5,232 nt of DNA from an uncultured Erysipelotrichaceae bacterium. Lineage in GTDB: Bacteria > Bacillota_I > Bacilli_A > Erysipelotrichales > Erysipelotrichaceae. The DNA lies in NCBI GenBank assembly GCA_937902945.1, contig CALEMD010000153.1, positions 1 to 5,232 on the forward strand, written 5' to 3'. Of the stretch, positions 1 through 5,232 are shown piece after piece. Position 1 is the first letter of the stretch, and every line of letters starts with the position of its first letter. The position numbers and the translations under genes are program-made. Under the pieces are notes generated by a model. It made no database searches and was not told the DNA's origin. It saw only the letters and a program-made list of their open reading frames with translations.

Positions 1-389
1 AAAAGAAGCGCAATGAGATTGTACAGATGGAATTGCTGAAACCGGATCTTGCAATGATGGATGAAATTGACAGTGGATTGGATGTAGATGCTCTGCATAT
101 AGTTGCGGATGCAATTAATAAAATGCAGAAGGAAACAGGTATGAGTCTGATCGTTGTTTCCCATTATGAGCGGTTCTATCAGCTTATTCGTCCGCAGTTT
201 ACGCATGTTCTTGTGAACGGGAAAATCGTCATGGAAGGCAATGCAGAACTTGCGGAAAAGATCGATCATGAAGGATATGACTGGATATATAAGGAACAGA
301 ATATCGTGCCTGAAGAAGAAGAGAAGCCGCAGCGGCCGGTTGTATCTCTTGGATCCTGTGCTGTGAAAACCAGGAGTACTGAGAAATGA
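1..389 (+). CDS. sufC: Fe-S cluster assembly ATPase SufC (3' part)
   Basis: The gene is cut at its 5' end by the window edge; the open frame runs from base 3, so the ATG at 27 is internal. About 128 C-terminal residues are visible. SufC is the ABC-type cytosolic ATPase of the SufBCD scaffold; it powers conformational changes during Fe-S assembly and is not a transporter. Visible landmarks are KKRNEI just after the expected ABC signature (which would lie off the edge), Walker B LAMMDE (48-65) with its catalytic Glu, the D-loop SGLD, and the H-loop His in VVSHYER (162-164). The sequence then follows the SufC pattern through HVLVNGKIVMEG and GYDWI. A 33-residue tail follows GYDWI, acidic at first (EEEE), then with a Cys in LGSCAVK; this is longer than the tail I recall for Bacillus SufC. 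The stop overlaps the sufD start (ATGA). The SufC assignment is secure; the meaning of the tail is unknown. Confidence 0.96.
   Translation, partial: KKRNEIVQMELLKPDLAMMDEIDSGLDVDALHIVADAINKMQKETGMSLIVVSHYERFYQLIRPQFTHVLVNGKIVMEGNAELAEKIDHEGYDWIYKEQNIVPEEEEKPQRPVVSLGSCAVKTRSTEK
372..376 (+). promoter_or_regulatory. Ribosome binding site of sufD
   Basis: AGGAG lies 9 nt before the ATG at 386, inside the last codons of sufC. It supports this sufD start and hence the short SufD protein, because the start sits exactly at the ATGA overlap with the sufC stop. Confidence 0.75.
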
Positions 390-1192
390 AAACCATTTCT
401 TCTGATATGACACTTGAACTGCAGCCTGGTCTCAGTGAATTTACAATCGATAGTGACAGAGAAGTCACTCTTGATTTTGAATGTCAGACAAAGGCTAGCG
501 TTTATATCCGCATTGTTCGCTGTTTGAAACTGAACATCCACACAACCACAAAAAACGGCGGAGATGCAGCATATCTGTTCTGGAATGCCGCAGACAGAAC
601 ACAGAACTATGAAGAAAAACATGAGGTTTTAAAAGACTCTTCGCTGCGCATAGCATACTGCGAATGCAGCCTTGCTGAAAGTGTGAGAGCATCAGATATC
701 AAGCTGCTGGAACCAGGTGCAAGTGCATTGATTTCCAGTGCTTCCCTAGTGAACACCAATACTGCTTATACATTGAATGTTGTATCCTATGCACCTCATA
801 CTTCCGGAATTATGGAAAACTATGCTGTCGTATTGAAAGGCGGCCATTTTTACTTGGATGCTACAGGTAATATTCATAAGGGTGCCCATGGCAGTGAAAG
901 CCATCAGACTTCCCGTGCTTTATGCTTTGATGAAGGACAGGCAAGCACTATTAAACCTAAGCTTCTGATTGATGAACACGATGTTCAGGCATCTCATGCA
1001 ACTACAGTGGGACGGGTAAACGAAGAACAGCTGTATTATATGCAATCTAGAGGACTGACACAGAAGCAGTGTACAGGACTGATCAGTGCTGGTTATCTGA
1101 TGCCGGCTGCAGAAGTAATTGAAGACGAAGAGCTGAAGAAAACTCTTAAAAATGAATTGGAAGGGAAGATTGCAGAGCTATGCTTGATGTAA
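386..1192 (+). CDS. sufD: Short-form Fe-S cluster assembly protein SufD
   Basis: SufD is the non-catalytic paralogue of SufB and pairs with it in the SufBC2D scaffold, where the SufB-SufD interface is the proposed site of cluster formation. The 268-residue product is far shorter than E. coli or Bacillus SufD (a little over 420 residues). It consists of the beta-helix core (about 20-180) and the conserved C-terminal part. Diagnostic stretches are NYAVVLKGGHFYLDATGNIHKGA, the run from LLIDEHDV through ASHATTVGR (about 194-210), and EEQLYYMQSRGL (213-224). His204 (codon 995-997) matches the SufD interface His, E. coli His360. The usual N-terminal helical domain is absent. The start is well supported by an AGGAG 9 nt upstream and the 4-nt overlap with sufC, and no lost N-terminal part is seen in other frames. 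It overlaps sufS by 13 nt. Function is assigned confidently from the C-terminal half and operon position. Confidence 0.93.
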   Translation: MKTISSDMTLELQPGLSEFTIDSDREVTLDFECQTKASVYIRIVRCLKLNIHTTTKNGGDAAYLFWNAADRTQNYEEKHEVLKDSSLRIAYCECSLAESVRASDIKLLEPGASALISSASLVNTNTAYTLNVVSYAPHTSGIMENYAVVLKGGHFYLDATGNIHKGAHGSESHQTSRALCFDEGQASTIKPKLLIDEHDVQASHATTVGRVNEEQLYYMQSRGLTQKQCTGLISAGYLMPAAEVIEDEELKKTLKNELEGKIAELCLM

Positions 1193-2400
1193 ACAGAATA
1201 CGTGCGGATTTTCCTATGTTTAAAAATAATCCCGAACTGATCTATTTTGACAATGGTGCAACATCTTTTAAGCCGCAGTCAGTCATTGATGCGGTAACGC
1301 ATTATTACACCAGTGAAACCAGCAATATTCACCGCGGTGAATATCCGCTTTCTGCCAAAGTAGACTCAGAATATGACAGAACAAGACAGACTGTTGCTAG
1401 ACTGATCGGCTGTGAGGCAAGGGAAGTTGTGTTTCTTGCCGGCGCAAGTGCAGCTTTGAATCAGACTGCTTATGGTCTTGGAAAATCTTTTCTGAAAGCG
1501 GGAGATACGATACTGACAACTGAGAATGAACATGCCAGCAATCTCCTGCCATGGTTTCGTCTGCAGAGTGAGAATCAGATCAAGATAGAATATCTGCCTG
1601 TCAGCAAGGAAGGTGTTTGTGATGCTGAGACTTTTAAAAAGGCAATGCATCCAGGAGTGAAGGCAGTCGTCATTGCTCAGGTTACCAATGTTCTTGGAAG
1701 TGTGCAGCCTATAAAGGAAATAGCCGCAATTGCTCATGAAAATGGGGCTGTGGTGGTGGTTGACGGGGCTCAGTCTGTGCCGCATATGCCTGTAAATGTG
1801 AAAGACCTTGACTGTGATTTTCTATGCTTTTCCAGTCATAAGATGTGCGGTCCTAGCGGAGTAGGAGTAATGTATGGCAAATATGAGCTTCTGCAGAAAA
1901 TGGAACCGATGCTGTTGGGCGGCGGAAGCAATGCACGTTTTCAATCCTGCGGTACGGTTCAGCTTAAGGATACACCGGAGAAATTTGAGGCGGGAACACC
2001 GCCAATTGAAGCGGTCATTGGGCTGAATGCAGCAGCAGATTATCTTATGCATATAGGAATGGATGAAATACATGCCTATGAACTGCATCTTAGAAAAAGA
2101 CTTGTATCGGAGCTTCAGAAGCTGAATAACATAGTGGTTTACAATCCAGACAATGCCAGCGGAATAGTGACATTCAATGCGAAAGATGTGTTTGCACAGG
2201 ATTCAGCATCCTTTCTTGCAAGCCGCGGCATTGCGGTAAGAAGCGGAAATCACTGTGCAAAGATACTGCATGAAATCATTGGCACTGATCAGACGGTCAG
2301 AGCTTCAATGTACTTTTATAATACGGAAGAAGAAGTGGATAAACTTGCGGCTGCATGTGCGGATATATCGGTTGAGAATGCCATCGGCATCTTTTTCTAG
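1180..2400 (+). CDS. sufS: Cysteine desulfurase SufS (type II)
   Basis: A PLP-dependent, class-V aminotransferase-fold enzyme that converts L-cysteine to L-alanine and holds the sulfur as a Cys persulfide for transfer to SufU. Its 406 residues match the family length. Visible are YFDNGATSFKP (22-32), the N-IHRG segment (49-53), EHASN with the probable PLP-stacking His118, DGAQS with Asp195 (pairs with the PLP nitrogen), the Schiff-base Lys221 in SSHKMCGP, FEAGTPP (269-275), the catalytic Cys359 in RSGNHCAK, and RASMYFYNTEEEVDKL near the end. The short loop around Cys359 marks a SufS-type (group II) rather than IscS/NifS-type enzyme. Two motifs deviate: GASAALN (88-94) in place of the usual GTTEaiN, and Asn357 where the first His of HHCA is usual. 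The ATG at 1180 overlaps sufD by 13 nt; its only good SD-like match, AAGGGA (1161-1166), is 13 nt away, so coupling to sufD translation is likely. Confidence 0.96.
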   Translation: MLDVNRIRADFPMFKNNPELIYFDNGATSFKPQSVIDAVTHYYTSETSNIHRGEYPLSAKVDSEYDRTRQTVARLIGCEAREVVFLAGASAALNQTAYGLGKSFLKAGDTILTTENEHASNLLPWFRLQSENQIKIEYLPVSKEGVCDAETFKKAMHPGVKAVVIAQVTNVLGSVQPIKEIAAIAHENGAVVVVDGAQSVPHMPVNVKDLDCDFLCFSSHKMCGPSGVGVMYGKYELLQKMEPMLLGGGSNARFQSCGTVQLKDTPEKFEAGTPPIEAVIGLNAAADYLMHIGMDEIHAYELHLRKRLVSELQKLNNIVVYNPDNASGIVTFNAKDVFAQDSASFLASRGIAVRSGNHCAKILHEIIGTDQTVRASMYFYNTEEEVDKLAAACADISVENAIGIFF

Positions 2401-2404
2401 GAGG
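2399..2404 (+). promoter_or_regulatory. Ribosome binding site of sufU
   Basis: A perfect AGGAGG, 5 nt before the ATG at 2410. Its first two bases are the last two of the sufS stop codon TAG, so terminating ribosomes sit directly on the next initiation signal. It is the strongest Shine-Dalgarno sequence in the operon and fixes the sufU start. Confidence 0.85.
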
Positions 2405-2409
2405 CAGAT

Positions 2410-2877
2410 ATGGAACAGAATGAATGGAAAAATTCGAGTCTTCTCTCAGATCCGCAGGTACTGCGTGAATTGATTATGGATCATTATCAGTATCCGCGGA
2501 ATCATGCTCTTACTGACAGCAATGCATATCAGAGTGTGCATATGGCAAGTGATTCCTGCATTGATGATATTACTGTGCAGTCAGAAATACAGGATGACCA
2601 TATAAAGGACATCCGCTTTGATGGGGTAGCATGCACAATCAGCACTGCAAGCACAAGCATCATGACGGAACTGCTGAAAGGGAAATCCATAGAAGAAGCG
2701 AGAAAGATCATACAGAACTATTTTAATATGATAGAGGAAAAGGATTATGATCCTGATCTTTTAGAAGAGGCTGTTGCTTTGAAGAATGTCTCACGGCAGG
2801 CAAACCGAATTAAATGCGCCACAATAGGGTGGAAAGCGATGAAACAGATGATTGAAGAAAGTGAGAAGCAGAAATGA
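2410..2877 (+). CDS. sufU: SufU, zinc-dependent sulfur acceptor for SufS
   Basis: SufU has the IscU fold but in Gram-positive bacteria acts chiefly as the Zn-bound sulfurtransferase that accepts persulfide sulfur from SufS. The 155-residue protein shows the N-terminal signature LIMDHYQYPRN (21-31). The expected Zn ligands are all present: Cys50 and Asp52 (S-C-I-D-D), Cys75 (GVACTIS) and Cys136 (RIKCATIGW). The 61-residue distance between the second and third Cys includes the extra segment that separates SufU from IscU. By alignment from memory with B. subtilis SufU, Cys50 corresponds to the sulfur-accepting Cys41. An Ile sits between Cys50 and Asp52, where Gly is nearly standard (C-G-D). A strong AGGAGG 5 nt upstream and a 9-nt gap from sufS support the start. 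The stop overlaps the sufB start as ATGA. The assignment is firm. Confidence 0.95.
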   Translation: MEQNEWKNSSLLSDPQVLRELIMDHYQYPRNHALTDSNAYQSVHMASDSCIDDITVQSEIQDDHIKDIRFDGVACTISTASTSIMTELLKGKSIEEARKIIQNYFNMIEEKDYDPDLLEEAVALKNVSRQANRIKCATIGWKAMKQMIEESEKQK

Positions 2878-4283
2878 GCAGAAATGATCAGGACGTTCTG
2901 AAGACACAGGACGAATATAAATATGGATTTGCAGATAAGGATGAATCTGTTTTCAATACAGGCAAAGGATTGAATGAAGAAACAGTCAGGGAAATATCAC
3001 GCATAAAGAATGAACCTGAATGGATGACAGAATTCCGTCTCAAGGCATACCATGTATTTGAAAAAATGCCGATGCAGAAATGGGGACCGGATCTTTCCAG
3101 TCTGCATTTTGATGACTATACATACTATGTTAAGCCGGAGGGAAAGAAAGAAAGCAGCTGGGAAGAGGTTCCTGATACAATCAAAAAAACATTTGACAGA
3201 CTTGGCATTCCAGAAGCTGAGAAGAAGTTCCTTGCGGGTGTTTCTACGCAGTATGAATCAGAAGTTGTCTATCACAATATGCTGCAGGAAGTTGAAGATA
3301 AAGGCGTTGTATTCCTTGATACCGATTCAGCACTGAAAGCAAGACCTGATCTATTCAAAAAATACTTTGGAAAGATTATCCCAATGACTGACAATAAGTT
3401 TGCGGCATTGAACAGTGCAGTCTGGTCAGGAGGAACATTTATCTATGTTCCGCCGGGAGTGCGTCTTGAAAAGCCTCTGCAGTCCTATTTCAGAATCAAT
3501 ACTGAGGGTATGGGGCAGTTTGAAAGAACTCTGATCATTGTTGATAAAGGGGCATATGTGCACTATGTTGAAGGATGCACAGCACCTGTATATTCACGTG
3601 ATTCACTGCATGCGGCAGTGGTTGAGGTATATGTTGAGGAAGGCGGAGAATGCCGATTCTCTACTGTTCAGAACTGGTCAGGAAATATACTGAATCTCGT
3701 CACTGAAAGAGCTAAGGTTGCAAAAGATGGTGCTATGGAATGGATAGATGGCAACATTGGATCGCATATATGCATGAAGTATCCATGCTGTGTTCTTGCG
3801 GGTGAAAATGCTAAAGGAATATGCGTCTCGATTGCGGTTGGCAGCAAAGGGCAGATACAGGATGCCGGGGCAAAGATGATTCATTTAGCTCCGCATACAT
3901 CCAGTACAATTATTTCAAAATCCGTGGCTAGAAATGGCGGCGAAGTAAACTATCGCGGTTTGGTTGAACATAGTGCGCACGCTGACTATGCCCGCAGCAA
4001 AGTTGAATGCGACACACTGATACTTGATGAATTATCCAAGAGTGATACGATACCGGATAATACTTCCAGAAACAACACCAGTACGATTGAACATGAAGCT
4101 ACGGTGTCTAAGATAAGCGAAGAGGAACTGTTCTATCTGATGTCCCGCGGACTGACAAAGCAGCAGGCATCTGAAATGATTGTCATGGGATTTCTGGAAC
4201 CATTTACCAGAGAACTGCCAATGGAATATGCAGTGGAACTGAACCAGCTTCTGAAGCTTGATATGAGTGATTCAATTGGATAA
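2874..4283 (+). CDS. sufB: Fe-S cluster scaffold protein SufB
   Basis: SufB is the core scaffold subunit of SufBC2D, on which the nascent Fe-S cluster is built in the cytosol. The 469 residues match Bacillus-type SufB length. The N-terminal part reads EYKYGF, then EPEWMTEFRLKAYHVFEKMP (47-66) and WGPDLSSLHFDDY, typical of the family; the CxxCxxxC motif of the E. coli N-terminus is absent, as in Gram-positive forms. The beta-helix core contains WSGGTFIYVPPGV (184-196), YVEGCTAP (231-238), and ENAKGICVSIAVGSKGQIQDAGAKMIH. Cys379 (codon 4008-4010, ARSKVECDTL) matches E. coli Cys405, the essential sulfur/cluster ligand, and Glu408 in IEHEAT matches Glu434. There is no intein interrupting the gene. 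The ATG overlaps the sufU stop by 4 nt, with only a weak GTGAGAAG-like SD, suggesting coupling. The last 17 nt overlap the folate gene. Confidence 0.97.
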   Translation: MSRNDQDVLKTQDEYKYGFADKDESVFNTGKGLNEETVREISRIKNEPEWMTEFRLKAYHVFEKMPMQKWGPDLSSLHFDDYTYYVKPEGKKESSWEEVPDTIKKTFDRLGIPEAEKKFLAGVSTQYESEVVYHNMLQEVEDKGVVFLDTDSALKARPDLFKKYFGKIIPMTDNKFAALNSAVWSGGTFIYVPPGVRLEKPLQSYFRINTEGMGQFERTLIIVDKGAYVHYVEGCTAPVYSRDSLHAAVVEVYVEEGGECRFSTVQNWSGNILNLVTERAKVAKDGAMEWIDGNIGSHICMKYPCCVLAGENAKGICVSIAVGSKGQIQDAGAKMIHLAPHTSSTIISKSVARNGGEVNYRGLVEHSAHADYARSKVECDTLILDELSKSDTIPDNTSRNNTSTIEHEATVSKISEEELFYLMSRGLTKQQASEMIVMGFLEPFTRELPMEYAVELNQLLKLDMSDSIG

Positions 4284-4833
4284 AAAGCAGGCACGGGAAA
4301 TCGGGCGGACAGCGCGCAAGGAGATTGCTGCTGAAGACAGAGCTTTACTTGACTCTGAGCTTTTTAAGCAGGCGATTGATCTTCTGCCAAGCTGCCATAC
4401 AATTGGATGCTATGTTTCTTTGAAAGAAGAGGCGGGAACAGCATTGATTATCGACTGGTGCCTGAAACACAGAATTGCTGCTGCTCTTCCGGTGGTTATT
4501 GGTGATGAACTGCAGTTCAGGGAACTGCAGCGCAAGGAAGACCTTGTTAAAGATCGGTTTGGTATTTATGTACCTTCAAATGGCCGACTGGTATTGCCTG
4601 AAGAAATGGATCTGATCTTTGTGCCTCTGACATCTTTTGATGACAAAGGCAATAGAACCGGCTTTGGAAGAGGCTACTATGATCGCTATTTAAGCCGATG
4701 CAGGATGAAGATTGGATTGGCTTATGCATGCCAAAAGGTCGATCAGATTGAAACAGATGCTGATGACATCAGACTGGATATGATCATGACTCCCACTCAG
4801 CAATTCTGTGTATACCGTAAAAACGATTTATGA
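4267..4833 (+). CDS. 5-formyltetrahydrofolate cyclo-ligase (MTHFS)
   Basis: Catalyses the ATP-dependent conversion of 5-formyl-THF (folinate) to 5,10-methenyl-THF, returning an inhibitory folate by-product to the one-carbon pool. The 188 residues match the family (about 180-200). Visible are the N-terminal basic helix KKQAREIGRTARKEI, IGCYVSLKEEAGTALII (46-62), a central LPVV, and the ATP-binding signature G-F-G-R-G-Y-Y-D-R (132-140), preceded by MDLIFVPLTSFDDKGNRTG. The C-terminal DIRLDMIMTPT is also typical (usually D-x-x-x-D-x-x-x-T-x). The frame starts at a GTG (4267) inside sufB, giving a 17-nt overlap; a TTG at 4276 is possible but less likely. Only a weak GAAG (4253-4256) precedes it, so translation probably depends on ribosomes finishing sufB. 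Symbols in use for the family include fau, ygfA and yqgN; I do not commit to one. A 9-bp inverted repeat lies within the gene (4510-4530). Confidence 0.95.
   Translation: MIQLDKKQAREIGRTARKEIAAEDRALLDSELFKQAIDLLPSCHTIGCYVSLKEEAGTALIIDWCLKHRIAAALPVVIGDELQFRELQRKEDLVKDRFGIYVPSNGRLVLPEEMDLIFVPLTSFDDKGNRTGFGRGYYDRYLSRCRMKIGLAYACQKVDQIETDADDIRLDMIMTPTQQFCVYRKNDL
4510..4530 (+). repeat. Perfect 9-bp inverted repeat inside the folate gene
   Basis: CTGCAGTTC (4510-4518) is followed by a 3-nt loop and its exact reverse complement GAACTGCAG (4522-4530). It encodes part of ELQFRELQ, so it may be a by-product of the repeated Glu-Leu-Gln codons. A smaller hairpin, CAAGG-AAGA-CCTTG, follows at 4533-4546. 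No T-run follows either, so neither is a normal intrinsic terminator. Confidence 0.5.
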
Positions 4834-4839
4834 TAGAAT
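4831..4839 (+). promoter_or_regulatory. Possible extended -10 promoter for the tRNA
   Basis: TGATAGAAT has the TGn extension plus a hexamer with five of six matches to TATAAT. An overlapping TATGAT sits at 4829-4834. Transcription would start near 4846, just before the tRNA. No good -35 hexamer is seen 16-18 nt upstream (best TATACC, 4811-4816), so this is weak. The alternative is that the tRNA is cut from the suf-folate message. Confidence 0.25.
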
Positions 4840-4848
4840 ACCTGTGCT

Positions 4849-4924
4849 GGAAGCTTAGCTCAGTCGGGAGAGCATTTCCTTCACAGGGAAGGGGTCATGG
4901 GTTCGAGCCCCATAGCGTCCACCA
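4849..4924 (+). tRNA. tRNA-Val (anticodon CAC)
   Basis: A complete 76-nt cloverleaf with encoded CCA (4922-4924). Arms are acceptor GGAAGCT/AGCGTCC, D stem GCTC/GAGC with loop AGTCGGGA, anticodon stem TTTCC/GGAAG with loop TTCACAG, variable loop GGGTC, and T stem ATGGG/CCCAT with loop TTCGAGC. U33 (4881) precedes anticodon CAC (4882-4884), which reads GUG; A35, C36 and discriminator A73 fit valine identity. Invariant U8, A14, G18-G19, T54-T55-C56 and A58 are all present. One fault is visible: A4 (4852) faces G69 (4917) in the acceptor stem, while all other acceptor pairs are Watson-Crick. It starts 15 nt after the folate gene stop with no terminator between, so it may be processed from the operon transcript. 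GUG can also be read by a Val-UAC tRNA, so this species may be dispensable. Confidence 0.93.
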
Positions 4925-4932
4925 TATAAGAA

Positions 4933-4957
4933 AAAATCCGCTAGAACAGCGGATTTT
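4933..4957. terminator. Bidirectional intrinsic terminator
   Basis: The 10-bp stem AAAATCCGCT/AGCGGATTTT has a 5-nt loop (AGAAC). It begins 8 nt after the tRNA CCA and runs into TTTTCTTT on the plus strand. On the minus strand the A-run 4931-4936 becomes a T-run, and the hairpin lies 15 nt past the proC stop. It therefore can end both the rightward suf-folate-tRNA unit and the leftward proC transcript. The GC core is short (CCGC/GCGG), so strength is moderate. Confidence 0.85.
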
Positions 4958-4972
4958 CTTTACCAGTTATGA

Positions 4973-5232
4973 TTACTTGCCCAGTTTCTTGGCTTTATCA
5001 ATGCATTTCTCATTGCAGTCATGTATGATGCGGCTCATATTCTGACGTTTCATTTCATCAATTGCTTCAATGGTTGTACCGCCTTTAGAACAGACTTCAT
5101 CAATGAAATCGTCAAGAGGCTTTTTGCGATTCTGCTTGAGAAGTTCTGCTGAGCCGACAAATGTCTGAACCAATAGATCTCTTGCGGCTTCTTCTTCAAT
5201 GCCGCGGGAAACTGCGTCTTTCAGCAGACAGT
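4973..5232 (-). CDS. proC: Pyrroline-5-carboxylate reductase, C-terminal part
   Basis: The final enzyme of proline synthesis, reducing 1-pyrroline-5-carboxylate to proline with NAD(P)H. Only the last 85 residues are in the window (family length about 265-280); the gene continues past the right edge on the minus strand. The visible part is the all-helical C-terminal dimerisation/substrate domain. Features are GIEEEAARDLLVQTFVGSAELL, close to the family pattern G-x-x-x-x-A-x-x-L-x-x-Q-T-x-x-G-A/S, then the signature VCSKGGTTIEAID with CSKGGTT at 5072-5092, corresponding to the usual SPGGTT loop that binds substrate. The tail ends CIDKAKKLGK, matching the usual end of the family. The TTG at 5171-5173 is an internal Leu codon. 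The gene is convergent with the suf-folate-tRNA unit and unrelated to it by strand and pathway. The Rossmann domain lies outside the window, so it cannot be checked here. Confidence 0.92.
   Translation of the reverse strand, partial: CLLKDAVSRGIEEEAARDLLVQTFVGSAELLKQNRKKPLDDFIDEVCSKGGTTIEAIDEMKRQNMSRIIHDCNEKCIDKAKKLGK

Noticed and set aside
27..29. ATG at 27 as the start of a 120-residue protein
   Set aside because: The in-frame codons before it (KKRNEIVQ) match the SufC region after the ABC signature; the gene is truncated by the window edge.
1021..1068. Apparent repeat between sufD (EEQLYYMQSRGLTQKQ) and sufB (EEELFYLMSRGLTKQQ, about 4117-4164)
   Set aside because: This is the known homology between the SufB and SufD C-terminal regions; the DNA differs at many positions, so it is not a recent repeat.
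386..1192. Short SufD as a frameshifted or truncated pseudogene
   Set aside because: The start has a proper SD and a clean 4-nt overlap with sufC, and no SufD-like N-terminal sequence appears in any other frame upstream, where sufC occupies the DNA.
1366..1785. 139-codon minus-strand open frame within sufS
   Set aside because: It is fully antisense to conserved SufS coding sequence and its translation lacks any recognisable domain or RBS; it is a coding shadow.
3193..3198. Perfect TTGACA inside sufB as an internal promoter
   Set aside because: There is no TATAAT-like hexamer 16-18 nt downstream (GCTGAG at 17), and it lies mid-gene in codons for a conserved protein.
4830..5045. Plus-strand open frame of 71 codons across the tRNA and terminator
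   Set aside because: It runs through the tRNA, the terminator hairpin and antisense to proC, and shows no protein family features.
4973..5173. A short minus-strand gene starting at the TTG at 5171-5173
   Set aside because: The frame stays open to the window edge and upstream residues continue the ProC domain, so the TTG is an internal Leu codon.

Overview
This 5.2-kb window is an almost gap-free piece of a low-GC Gram-positive (Bacillota) chromosome. It carries most of a SUF iron-sulfur cluster assembly operon in the order sufC-sufD-sufS-sufU-sufB. The gene order, the presence of SufU instead of SufA/SufE, and the AGGAGG-type ribosome binding sites all point to Bacillota. The short SufD and the variant SufS motifs make me lean toward the Erysipelotrichales or a related gut lineage, but the sequence alone does not prove that.

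Layout: positions 1-389 hold the 3' half of sufC (ATPase). sufD (386-1192), sufS (1180-2400), sufU (2410-2877) and sufB (2874-4283) follow with stop/start overlaps or a 9-nt gap, so translation is probably coupled along the message. A 5-formyltetrahydrofolate cyclo-ligase gene (4267-4833, GTG start) begins inside the end of sufB. Fifteen bases after its stop comes a tRNA-Val with anticodon CAC and encoded CCA (4849-4924). A symmetrical A-rich/stem/T-rich hairpin (4933-4957) then separates this unit from a convergent gene on the minus strand, the C-terminal third of proC (4973-5232, cut by the window edge).

How the genes work together: SufS takes sulfur from cysteine as a persulfide, SufU (a Zn protein) receives it, and the SufB-SufC-SufD scaffold assembles the cluster using ATP hydrolysis by SufC. 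The folate enzyme is not a known SUF component. Its overlap with sufB ties its expression to the operon. The operon promoter lies upstream of the window.

I found no mobile element, CRISPR array, riboswitch or unknown multi-gene system. The second-look points are residue-level and structural: a mismatch in the tRNA acceptor stem, altered motifs in SufS and SufU, a short SufD, a cysteine-bearing tail on SufC, and a strong inverted repeat inside the folate gene.
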